NCBI RefSeq assembly: GCF_043290135.1
Contig: NC_134701.1
Span: 204,498,601-204,562,600, forward strand
Length of the DNA stretch: 64,000 bases
From: Rhipicephalus microplus
Lineage: Eukaryota > Arthropoda > Arachnida > Ixodida > Ixodidae
Direction of reading: 5' to 3'
The first letter of the stretch is position 1. Each line of letters opens with the position of its first letter. This document shows, piece after piece, positions 21,901 to 33,434 of this stretch. Position numbers and translations under genes: made by a program. Under the pieces are notes generated by a model, which saw only the letters and a program-made list of their open reading frames with translations, made no database searches and was not told where the DNA came from.

Positions 21901-24900
21901 CAAACGACAGAAAACGATACCCCAAACGGCAAACCCCATCCGCAGCAGCCACCAATATTGCTCAAAGTTTAGCGTTCATACTTGTGCAATTGTCAAGTGA
22001 AAATCATTCATTGCGCATATCTGAGGCACCATAACAACACGTAAATACTCTGTATGTGTATTTTACTAGAAAAGGCATGCATAAGTAATTATAAGGACCG
22101 TAGCGTTTATCATGCTGCGCTGAACATACAACGCTTGCACGAGAAGGCAAGTGTTTCCAACGCTTTGCTTAGACAACACGGTGGTTGTACATACCCGTCG
22201 CATTGCGTTTTACACCTTATCGCCTCCTAGACAGACGCGCATGCCGTGCGCTTCGTTTTTCAAGGTAACCACCAGATAACGCTCATGTCTCACGTGTGAC
22301 GTGACTCGATGCGCTCGTTGGCCTCCGCTGCACGCTCGAGTCACTCTAACGCAGTGCCTTCAGAATACCATTCGCCGATTTTCTCGCGCATAACATCAAA
22401 TAAACGTATTGTTCACTTTATCCAGACGCAATACTATCGTCTTTTGAGGACATTTACAATGTAACATGCAGATACGGAGCTAATTTTTTTCTTCGTAATT
22501 CCTTTCGCTCAAGAGAGAAATAACGCAGACAAAGGGAAGCAATTTAATGAGAGGTAGTTACAATTGACTTCTGTGCATGGGAGGAAGGGCTGCTGAAATT
22601 AAACCAGGAGCACAGCTAAAAATAGAGTGAATGGTGGGCCCAACGTAACCACGTGTACTGATGAGCGATGGTCTTCTAAAGCTTTGCGTGCGAGTTCGTA
22701 GACAGTAAAAATCAGAAAAGTGCGACAAACGTCTTCGTTACGCTGCTTGACAGCACTCTCCCCAAGCATTGTGTTCTAAAAAATGGATGATTCCTTAGTT
22801 GTTCAAGCACCTTGCCTTTCATTCAACGTTTGTACGTGACAGATCAGGCCACTCTGACCAGATCTACCAGAGCGCACAGCCGCACAAACAGAAGGTAAGA
22901 GGAGAAAAAAAAAGAGAACGAAATGCAATCATGACTCGGGGTGTACACAGTAGCGGTAAGGAGATACCACCAGAGCTCCTCTGCTCACTCTCGTAAAACT
23001 CGTGACCCGGAACAACTGAATTAGAGCTGATTGATGGCTGCCCATCGCGGATGGAGCAGAGACGGCACGCATTCTTACTATGTCTGGCACGCCTCGGTTC
23101 CCGAGGCTCACAGTTCCGCCTAATTACCCTTGCGATGCACCCCGCAAGCTCCAGATGTACCCCAGCTACGTCATGCACTATGAACGACGCGTGCTCTGCG
23201 TTACGTGTATGCAGTCTCTCGAGACAACACGAAGCATGTGTTACGAGTGCTGCAGTACGTGATAAAGGGCCTATCGCGGTTAGCCATAGTCTAGTAGCGG
23301 CAGTGAGGCAGTTTGTTTGCGGGTCTTTCGCAAGTTACGACCGGCAACCAAGAAAGGGGTCTGTTTCGTAAACAACCACTTTACTCGGATAGGCTCAGAT
23401 TAAGCAAGCTTCCTTCGTAGTTGCATCGCAGTGCGGGCGCACACGTAGTATCAGGGCCATCTACAGTGTGGTTTCTTCCTTTACACCGTACTTAATCAGC
23501 GTTGTAAAGTGACACCTAATAATTCGCAGTTTATTATATTTGCTGCACTGAGCCGTGCAACTCTAAATTTCGTTACAGTGTGGGAACCTAACGCAAAATT
23601 TGTGTTCTGTAATTGATATGGCGTGATGGTGGCCCAGTAATTACTATTTCTACAAAGCGATTTCAGAACAAATTAGCACATTGTCACCTAAAAATAGCCG
23701 AGACTAGCAAGTGTCCCTTTAGTTATATGCCTCGCTTGTACTAACAGCAGTAGATTGATATATCGACGTGAAAATGTCACAAAAGAACATCTTTGTTTAT
23801 TGAAATAGTAGTTGCACAATGATTTCCATATTAACGAGAATTCTAGCGTAGTCTTGACTACATTCACCCTCTGTATAAACCATGTCCTGCTTTACGATAA
23901 CGTACTGCGTCACTGTCTTTCTGCGAAGAAGTTCCGTGCTTTTAATGCTCTTATCGATTCAAGATTTTTTCGCTAACGCGGACTATACAGTTCCGCTTGA
24001 TGTCACACAGCACTTTTCCTATTCACCATTCTCCCACCGTTTTGCTCACCTACCTCCTTGTGGCTGATCGATGTTCAAAATATTCGACTTCGCGAAGCAT
24101 CGCATATAACACGATGAAAGACACAGAACCAATTGAGAAGGGCTGAGACAAGGGGGTTCACGAACGAGACAACGCACTTTGCCATTCTTCCACACTCTAT
24201 ATCTCGCTCACTTCAACTACTCTCGGGGACGTTGCCAATTTAGGCGTTTTCGTTACGTTCTTCTACTTTCAACTCCCCCTCTTTTCATCCATCTAGTTGC
24301 GCAGCCGTATATCTCGAAATTTTCGTTCTGTACCCACTATCAATCTTCGCCGGTTTCTCATCTTTATTCATCACAGAACAGCACTCACATAAGCGACTCA
24401 AAAGTAAACAGAAAATAAAAAAGAGGCGGTAGGCACGGTACATCAAAAGAGAGCACTTACCGTGCTCAAAAGTCTTTCCTGTGCTCGGCTTCGAGAGACG
24501 TCGTTCGCTATGTTTTACAAGTTCGAGCCCTTTAAAAAGCACTTCCATATATCGTCCCGCAGCTGTGGCGGAAAATAGCTCTTCACGCCGCGTCGACTTC
24601 ACTTCTCGTTACCCTCGACTGACGAGTTATATTGCTCGCCTTTATTTTTTTTTCTGCGCTCCTCTAACTTGCAACTACGCTAAATGAAGTGGTTGACGTG
24701 AACTGTACTTCTGTAAATCAGTGTTGCGTGACGGAAAGTGCCAAGCTTCGCGAGGTCCGGAAAAATTGCTTTTTGTACATGTGTACAGTTTCATCAGCTT
24801 AGGGGTGCATAAGCTCGAAGCATATATGCCTGAGCTAATTGGGCCTGCCCAAAAAAAAAAAACTATTTGCACATAAGGTACAACAAAGAAAGTTGTAAAC

Positions 24901-25904
24901 TAAAACTTGTTTGTGAGGAAATGTAGGGTGCTTAAGGTAAAGCTGTTCCCTTCTGTTTTTGTTATGTTTGCCTAATGTCTAATTTTTGTCACCGCTGACT
25001 CAATTATGAAGGAGTGGGAGGGAGAAAAAAATCCCGTTTTTCATGAACAGTGCAACTCTTCTTGTTTCCGGGAAGACACCTCTTCTTGCATTTTTGTTAT
25101 TGTTTTTATTAATTTTGTTGAAAAAGAAGTATATTGCCTGTCCTGACGCGGAGTCATTATTTTCCCGTCCAAAAACAGTGAACAAGCTCGGAAAATTAGA
25201 GATCTCGTGGCCGGACTATGACCGGGACTGGCAGGATGCAGACCGAGCTCAATGATCTAAAGCAAGATACCATAAGAAAAGGTCTGCCCTGCCACCTCTG
25301 GCTGGTCCGCTTGTATCCAGCAATTTCGTGAGCCATTCGTGGAAGCTTCCCATGAAAGAATGTTTTTAAGGATGTTCAGCGTGCCAGTCAAATTTCGCAT
25401 CCTGCCACATTTTAACTCTAATCAGTTCCCTTTCAAGAGAATTATTCTGCTTGGGAAACATTCAAATGTCAGACGTAGCCATGTCGGAGTAGTAGCGAGT
25501 GAGGTTAACTACATTAATGTGACGTTTAGTACAAAAAGTGTGCGTCAGATGTTTAGAATCGCCAGGTGTCTTATCATGATGTAATTTTTGCCTTCCCGCC
25601 AATCCAGTCGATTGCGCTGTACAGCATCTTGTAAAAAGTGTAGTGATCCTAAGCTTACCTTCACTGCCTTTGCAATCGAAGAGTGTTGCGAGGCGCAGCT
25701 TCATGAAGATAAACAGCGCGCTTGCTCAACGGCATTCTCATTTCGATTTCTTCAGCATCTGCCCGAAAAAGGTTTGTTCTCTACTCACTTGCTCCATTTT
25801 TGAAGCAGCATGTCATTCGTTTATGTGAGAGGCACTCATGAAGTCATGGTATCGTCCCCAAATTCTCGTTGAATCAACGCCAATTGTTCAATCTTCTATT
25901 GAAC
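21901..25904. other. No recognised gene over 4 kb
   Basis: The segment 22230-22410 (GTAACCACCAGATAACGCTC…ATCAAATAAACG) is CpG-richer and resembles an interspersed repeat, but no second copy is in the window. Frames such as 22864-23178 (minus), 23051-23371 and 24285-24602 (minus) have no recognised domain. The last ends a plausible reading at GAGCACG|GTAAGT on the minus strand, a good splice donor, but the site is also part of a short palindrome. Confidence 0.4.
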
Positions 25905-27050
25905 CTAATGGAAAATTTTATTCGGATACGTAGGCACGTGAACTAGCACGTAGTGGTCAACTCCCACGTCCGGACATACAGCCTCACGCCCTCGCCATCT
26001 CTTCGCGAGCTCTTTGGCCGGCCCCTAATAGTGCTTCCAAATCCGGGATGAGTGGAGCAGCATCCCCCTTGGTAGGCGTAACGACTTCGTCAACCCTTAA
26101 CGCGGGATACCACCAGGTCATGCGCTCTAACTTGGCCAAGTGTGAGCAAAGCCCTTAATTTTCACAAGCTTCGGGGTTTACCTCGCGCAAGAGTGTGAAA
26201 CTAATATGTGCCCCGACATGAAAGAATCTAAGAGTCAACAGCTGAAGGCTGTCTAATTACAGTGCGGCAGCGGATAATTCCACCTCCTCAAATATAAGTT
26301 CCTAGTTGATTTATTTGGGTGGGAGATCTGTATTGTCCAGAACTTACCGCCACGCCACTCGGTAGCTACGTGGTCCACAAGTCCTTGCGCAGCTTTGAGC
26401 ACCTGCTCTCTGAGGCTGGACAGGGCACCCTTTATCTGTTCCATGTGAGCGGGGGACCACACAATCGCGCGTTCTTTAGCTTATATCGTAGGATGTGCAA
26501 TGCTGATTCCAGCTGAATTATTTGTACCAGAAATCTTGAGTCATCAGACATTGTCGTTTTTTTTTCCGTTGACCAGCTAAGTCAAGGCTATCACGACCTG
26601 TTCTAGAAGCTCGGCCACAGTCATCCGGACCATGAAGCAGTTTGGGACTTTTGTAACGTGATGAACAATGACTGCAGCGAATACTTTGCTGTCGAGGTAC
26701 CATGCTGCACGGACAAATCAGCTACTCCGGGTATGTATGCGGGCATCCCTTAAAAGGGCTTTAACCCTAGCTCATAGCCTGCCCATGATGTACTTGGCGT
26801 GGGCATTTCGGGGAACGGGGGCAATAGAAATTCATCTTTGTTCTTTTAGAGAAAGGCTGCTGAATCTGGACTGACTTCATCAAGGTTTTCACCAAGATTT
26901 CACCAACAAATTTAACAGTATTGCTGCTTATGTTGTCCCTTATAAAACTTCTCAGTGCAAAAAAGTTCCGACAACTAACACAAAAGACATGGACGAGTGC
27001 AGCCCAGTCCCACACATTACTTATGTTGTCCCGCCGCTTTACCACCTAAT
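25905..27050 (-). mobile_element. Decayed LINE 3' fragment, same family as 8505-10345
   Basis: On the minus strand, 26590-26840 reads IAPVPRNAHAKYIMG…ALLRDARIHTRSS…YLDSKVFAAVIV…VAELLEQVVIALT, the start of the LINE RNase H domain. The part at 26290-26470 reads AIVWSPAHMEQIKGALSSL…AAQGLVDHVATEW, its end. The part at 25980-26190 gives CSHLAKLERMTWWYPAL…IPDLEALLGAGQRAREEMARA, the C-terminal domain. The 3' end is GAATAAAATTTTCC at 25908-25925. Multiple stops and frameshifts are present. Each block corresponds to one in the 8505-10345 copy. Confidence 0.65.
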
Positions 27051-29199
27051 GAAATCTGGCAAGCACATGCTCAGTACATGACGAGTGTTTAAGTGTAGAC
27101 TGGTTGCTGAATCATCTGAGCATTTTTGATGTAGCACGAAATGGCCCACGGACACAGGAAGGTACATAAGGCTACAGCTACAACATACTTATTTTCAGAA
27201 CCAGAGAATTTCAATAATAGACTGTGGTATATTATTGCTCACTAAGTAGGTCCTCACTCATTAACAAACCGCCCGAAAATGACGCTCTTTAAAGGCGCGA
27301 AAAAAACCTGCTTGCGCATAAATGCCCTGCCCCCCCCCCCCCCCCCTCCTCCCCCACATTTTATGTATTTAGGGCCACCTCTTCTATCCGAAACCTTTAC
27401 TGATTAAGAGTTTTCAAGCAGATTTCTTGTTTGCGGCGTTATGACCAGGCATTTCTATGTTTTACAGTCCTGGCGATGGCCCTTTTTGCTGCTCGATTCG
27501 AAGTGCTGCTCGTTTCCCACATATAGCCAAAATATCCAAGAGACCACTGAGAGGCCTTCCTTAGAAGCTAATCATCGTTTCATTTTCATTTTTGCATCCA
27601 TTTCAATATGGGAGCTGTGGTCAAACTTGGCCCCTCCTTGTGGGAATACTCCTTATGCCCGAGTACCTCTCGATGTCTCTACCGAAGAAATGCTACATTT
27701 CATTCGTTCACACGGGAACGAAAAAGAAAAATAGCAAGTACACTGAGGAAATACAAGCATGCCGAAAATAAAACATCTCGGAAGGATGAAGTCCGACATA
27801 AACGGAGCGGTAATTAACTCGAGCCCCAGCGAAATATTTTCACCAAGCACTGTATCAGTGACTCGATCCACAGGGAGAGCGCGACGGATGGGTGGCGCCA
27901 TGTCGCGGCAGCGCTTCGAAACGTTAGCATGCCGTGTTCTGCTCGCGACCGCTGCTGACGCAGCTGGCGAGCGCGTAACATCTTTCAAACCGGCGACTCT
28001 CTTGATAAGTGTAGGGTTTACGTGAGTTATGCTTGGCATGTATATGCTAAATAAATGCTGGGGCTATTACAGAAGCTGGAATGAAGGACTTTCCTGAATA
28101 ACATTGAGCACGTTGCTCAGAGTCACCTAGGTAGAATTTGTGGAGTAAGCATAGCCTTGTTACACGAGAGCGGGCGGCCAACCGCCTAAACATCGAAAGC
28201 AGGGCGCCCGATCGGCACCGATACCTTTACTCAGTAACAACTATACCGTCGTGTGTGTGTGTGTGCTTTTTTTTTACTGCAGCTTTATATTTCCACGCAG
28301 GTTTTTGAATATAGTGAATATAGTTAGAATATACCCCAACAGAGGCGTGCACAGGTTTTTCCGTCGGGGAGGGGGGGGGGGGGAGAGGGAGACCTGTCAC
28401 AGCACCTTCTCCCTACTAAGTGAACATTCGGGGCAGAATTCACACACCCCATCCCTTAGATGACCTAAGTAGCCGACGGCCGTCCCCCTTCGCACGGGCA
28501 TCTGCGTGGTCGAAGACTCTTAATAAGGAATTTCCGAGGAGTGCATACCACCCGCCTTTAATCCCCAAAAGCCGGTGAGCATCTGCAAGCCGTTGCGACA
28601 AGCTCGTCCTCGCTTTGTTTTAAATTTTGCATCCCTTGTGAGGTTGTTCTTTTGTGATACTTGCCTCTGGAGAGCTTTGCACACACATATGGTTGGGAGG
28701 GTTTGCAAAGTGTATGCCATATCCACCGAGAGCAAGCATACATTCCTGTGCTTCCGAATACAGCACCCAATTCACTAGGTACATAATAATGAATGAAACG
28801 TAAATGTGACTTAGGATCATCATTCTAGTATCGGACATTCTTATACGACTTCTAATATTTTGGTTACTGAGGCTGATTTGCAGTCGAATTTTACTTAGCT
28901 GCAAACGATCGTAATATTCGTCCCGTCGCTAGTGCACGTTTTTCACAGTGTCACAAGAAAAACATTATTTCTTGGAAAATAGCACGCAAGTTACTTATGC
29001 CAAGCAATTTGCGCTAAATGTCGCTTACGTTTGGCACTACAATATATCTCTTCATTTAGTTTTTTTTTCACTGTTAAAAGTTATTTGAAAATAAAACAGC
29101 TGGTTGTGATATTAAAGCATTTTCCCAATTCCGGACCTATTTACCAACTTAGTTGTATGTAAAGGCCACACGTGACTGCCCTGCATTTTCTATTGAGAC
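27051..29199. other. No recognised gene; C17 and G13 homopolymers
   Basis: C run at 27330-27346, (GT)n at 28249-28264 and G run at 28371-28383. The G run lies between ACAGGT (28351-28356) and ACCTGT (28393-28398), giving a small inverted repeat. The minus frame 27653-28039 (128 codons) is CpG-rich in its first half but has no recognisable domain. Confidence 0.4.
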
Positions 29200-29340
29200 G
29201 AAAATGCTTAATGACCGTGAGTTTAGATATAGGTGCACGTTAACGAACCCCAGGTGGTCGAAATTTTGGAGGCCTTCACAACGGCGTCTCTCGTATTCAT
29301 TTCGTAATTTTGGGACTTTAAACCCCAACAATTCTCATTA
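29200..29340 (+). mobile_element. SINE 3' fragment, plus orientation
   Basis: TAGGTGCACGTTAACGAACC, CCAGGTGGTCGAAATTTT, ACGGCGTCTCTCGTATTCAT and GGGACTTTAAACCCCAAC match, in order, the 3' half of the SINE at 16101-16303 (which is on the other strand). The tRNA-like head is missing, consistent with 5' truncation. Confidence 0.75.
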
Positions 29341-29530
29341 AACACATGTTACTTCAGATGATGTTCATTTAGGCAAACCCAGTCGTCCCTAAGCAGGTAA
29401 AACATTTATTGCAACTATCAATGCAGAGTGTACAGCAAACTATGCTTGCATTTTTCAACCTGATGTTCACTTTAATTCAAGAGTGTTTTAAGCGCAAAGC
29501 ATTTCTTTGATTACCGTAAGCACTTTTGGC

Positions 29531-30001
<471 letters not shown>

Positions 30002-30012
30002 CACTTTGGCGT

Positions 30013-30760
30013 GGCTGCTATAATGATAGTCCCCTTGACTTCACGTGAACAATATTAGCATTAGGGGTAAGATGGTTTGACGAATATGACGTGCTAGTCT
30101 TGAGATAAATATTCTCACAATTCAATCGCGTACGTCGTCGAACACTTGCCGCTGGACAGTGGCACATATCCCTGGGCGGGTGTGTTCCACTGGTATGCGA
30201 GTAAGTGCCACAGGTGATTGACACGTTAGTATCTATCCAGGAACGATGATAACGCCACATAGGCACGTGTGAGTATTCAGACAAACTTGACATCGGCACT
30301 GTTTACCCGACGTATGCATAGGACGAACTTCAAGGTCCCAGCAGCAATCGAACCCAATCATTCTCCACAGCAATATAGTAATTCACCACAGAGCATTGCA
30401 CGCCTGGTCTCGGAACTACTTTTCAAATAGAACCTAATGTTCCTGAAACGTCATTTGTGGTTGCAGTGCTGGCTATCCACTACTATAAACATTACGTATG
30501 TAATCCTATGATAGTGACGGCACGTTGCGTTAACGTCAATTGTAGTTAGATGCCATGCGCTGAAGCTAATTTATGTAGCAGTTTTCATGGTTGCCGTCCT
30601 CGCGAGCACCAGCGCTTCATATGAGCTTATCACTTCTGGTGTTGGTAACACCGGTGTCCCTGTTGGCATTGTTACGCAAGTGTAAACTGGTAATATAATT
30701 ATCTGCAACGCTTCAACATACAACTGTGCGTACAACATTTTTACTTATATTTAGTGTCAT
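30013..30760. other. No recognised gene
   Basis: Spacer with no coding or structural signal seen; the minus-strand frame 30018-30299 overlaps the microsatellite edge and has no motif. Confidence 0.45.
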
Positions 30761-30761
30761 T

Positions 30762-31035
30762 TCATGACGTGTCGCTCAATGAGAATATGACAATACGTTC
30801 ATCTTCCCTCCGCATGCTTCGCATAAAGTCGATTCTATTCTCAAGGTTGGTGGGATCTGCCGATTTTTTTTTCTGAACAAAAATGGTGTAATTATCGAAC
30901 TCGACAACCATTGTGTATTCGTTGAGTGCAACCCACATGTCTTCGCTGAAGTGTGCCTGTTGTAGGGCCCTCAAACTCGGCTTGGCAGCCCTTACGTAGC
31001 ACCAGTCGAGTGGCACAGGGCCTCTGCTGTGTCTA
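30762..31035 (-). other. Candidate exon or gene relic, unidentified
   Basis: A minus-strand frame of about 85-90 codons lacks a start ATG and ends in TGA at 30762-30764. It reads …SLRALQQAHFSEDMWVALNE…YTMVVEFDNYTIFVQKK…RIDFMRSMRREDERIVIFSL. Composition is balanced and protein-like, unlike most short frames here, and an acceptor-like GACACAGCAG precedes it. It has no motif I can name with confidence; a piece of a secreted tick protein is only a guess. It may equally be chance. Confidence 0.2.
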
Positions 31036-31289
31036 CTGCGTGTCTAGATAAAATTTACCTAATGTCATCAACATGGTCGTACTCACTTTAAAACGCACCA
31101 ACTGCGATAAACAACATAGCCTTTCTGGATAAATAGAAATGTAACTGAAGAAGAAATATTACTGAATTATTCTTTGCACGTGCTCAGTAGCTTCCATGTT
31201 TTATCACGAAAGAGTTTCTCGGCTGGATTCACTACTACTTCAGTGACGTATTTTCAACATGGAAATGACGTCGAAAAATCCAAGTCATC

Positions 31290-31392
31290 TGATGGCAAAA
31301 CAAAAAGTTTCCGTCCACTGGAGCCGAGCCCACGACCGAGAAAACAAATGCTCGGCGTGCTATCCGCTACACTAGGTTCACACAATTAGGAG
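31290..31392 (-). mobile_element. Second type of tRNA-derived SINE
   Basis: On the minus strand CCTAGTGTAGCGGATAGCAC (A-box-like) is followed about 40 bases later by GTGGGCTCGGCTCC (B-box-like), then a body containing GGAAACTTTTTGTTTTGCC. It differs in sequence from the SINE at 16101 and from the one at 11306. The B box is imperfect, so the call is moderate. Confidence 0.45.
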
Positions 31393-31693
31393 GTTTTACA
31401 AACGCGCGATTTGTATCTCACATTTTCCTCTCATCGTACTCTTGGTCAGCGGGATGGTGTCGCCCTAAAGGAGTGGTAAAGGGAAATAATGCACCACGAC
31501 CAGGATCTCTATGATTAGCTCCTGCAACGTGTCGTTTCTACGAATCTCTCACACGGCACGTTTGAAGGAGGAGAAGAGCATGCCCATGAATACACCACGA
31601 GGTGGCTAATTTAGCCCAAGCGTCGGCCTGGCTCATAGCATTCCTTCATACGAAAAATAGCTCTGCGAATCGTGCTTGCTTCACCTGGACAAT

Positions 31694-32024
31694 GCCTCAT
31701 CTAGAAAGATGCCTGCGACATCGCACGCTTTTCGATGGGGACGGCAAATTGCTGGTAGTTCAGTGCTTTCTCCGCAAGGAGCGCTCGCAGCCGACCCTAC
31801 TACTTCCGCTGGATTCGGAAGGGACGACATCACAGAGACACGACCGTGTTGCCTCCGAGACGGCAGTAGACGTTGCTTGAATCTTAGAGGTGGCATGGTT
31901 TAAAATGGCCGCCGCAGCGAGCACTCGCAGCCGATAATAATTGGGGGAGCGGAGGAGGAGAGAAAAGGAGAGGGCCGGGAACCAGCTTGTTGGCTCAAGT
32001 CGCAGGCATCTTTCTAGAGGAGGC
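31694..32024. repeat. 26-bp inverted repeat 279 bp apart
   Basis: The arms at 31694-31719 and 31999-32024 are reverse complements with one mismatch, and weaker complementarity continues outside. Between them lie two near-copies of GAGC(G/A)CTCGCAGCCGA (31779-31794 and 31919-31934). The structure resembles a small fold-back element. The open frames on both strands inside it are GC-driven. Confidence 0.6.
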
Positions 32025-33313
32025 GTTGACCTGGCTGTACTAACGCGTTCCTCTCCTACGCTCGCTCCGAGAAAAAATGGTGGCCTGCTGCTCGGGAGAC
32101 ATGAGCCGCGGTGGCTTCACCCTAGTTGGACCATGGTGTCCAATAACTCTAACATGCCGCGAATTAGCTACTTAAGCCCAAGTTTAGCGTGCCATCAGCG
32201 ACACTATTCTTGCTGTCACACCACTTTCTGCTTATGCCCTCATCAAACACTACTCGAATTGCCACTAGGGTTTGTTTGATCATCGATTATGAAGTTAGTC
32301 GTCGTTATAGTAATGTATACGACCATTAAGCGTGAATGTCGGTGCATCCACGTTAAGCGTTTCAACAGGTGCCAAGCACTGCCAGACTATGTGCAAGCTC
32401 TCTTAACCAGTGCACACTAAACATTCAACTATTTGGATGAGGACACGTTTTACTCCCGTGTTATTCAGATTTATATAACGGAAGGATAAACCATGTCATT
32501 TTTTGTTATATTTTAAAGACACACCACTTAGGTGTAATAAACTCAGAATTCAGCACTGCAGTAGGCGCCTGCTATTTGCTTGCTCACTCTTTGCGCTCTT
32601 CGGCTGAAAGACATCTTACCAGATTCGCGAGCCAGGACTTTCAACATTGTTAAAGAAGAAACGTTCTCGAACATATTGACGGCTGTTGGAACGCAAAGTA
32701 GAGCAATAATCAACAAACAAAAACATGCGAAAGCTTGCATTATGCATTCAACTTTTCGCTAGGATGCCCGACGCCGCCTGCGAATCAGCGCTGTTCAGGT
32801 GGCGGCTTTTCAACCCATCTCAATCGTGAAATTAGAAAACGTAGGCAGAGAATGTGTTCAGCCTCTTTTTCTCCCAGATATGCCTCAACCATTCCGTAAT
32901 GTTTACTCCATGAAGAAACACCATTTGTCTAAAAAGAACTGTGAGTGACAGCAATAATTAAGAGCTGTCGAGTGAGTGGTTCTGAAGTGGAATGGCATTT
33001 GTTAAGACAGGGGCGGCGATTGCGAAAAAAACTTGGAAGACGCTTGAGCTTCGACTTCATGAGCATCTTGCGTGGACTCCGAGCACAGTACCTTTAACCG
33101 TGACAGAAAGAAAGGGACATTTGTGCTCGTAACACTGGTCGTTTCAAACTGTCCTAGAATGCCCACAGCAAGATCAGTCTTTAAGTGCCCACTACGCCAC
33201 AATCCAGCTTTTGCATGCTTTCAAATTACTGATCACATGTTCTCAAGCTGCAACGCGTGCCTGCGCAGCTGCTCACTTTATAATGAGTTTAAAGACGCAC
33301 TTATTAAGCAATT
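32025..33313. other. No recognised gene
   Basis: AT-rich spacer up to the LINE target site. The frame 33072-33371 ends …YNEFKDALIKQFAYSERKT, faintly like a retroelement Gag segment, and it runs through the LINE insertion point. The match is too short to call. Confidence 0.4.
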
Positions 33314-33325
33314 TGCATATTCTGA
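33314..33325. repeat. Left target-site duplication of the LINE
   Basis: TGCATATTCTGA is repeated exactly at 38656-38667, directly after the LINE's (TC)n tail. This fixes the element's 5' end at about 33326. Confidence 0.8.
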
Positions 33326-33434
33326 GAGGAAGACGAAGAAGTGTGTTTTGAATAGGAGCTACTTCTGCTGACTCCGGCGTATTTCAGTTGTAATTTAAGT
33401 CTGTTGATCAGTTTCCGCTGCTCCCTTGGAGGGG

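Noticed and set aside
24285..24602. Minus-strand exon ending at a GTAAGT donor
   Set aside because: The frame begins at GTG, has no motif, and the donor is part of a GAGCAC…GTGCTC palindrome; left as a note only.
33231..33371. YNEFKDALIKQFAYSERKT as a Gag relic into which the LINE inserted
   Set aside because: Only about 15 residues look similar and the sequence past the right target duplication does not continue the match.
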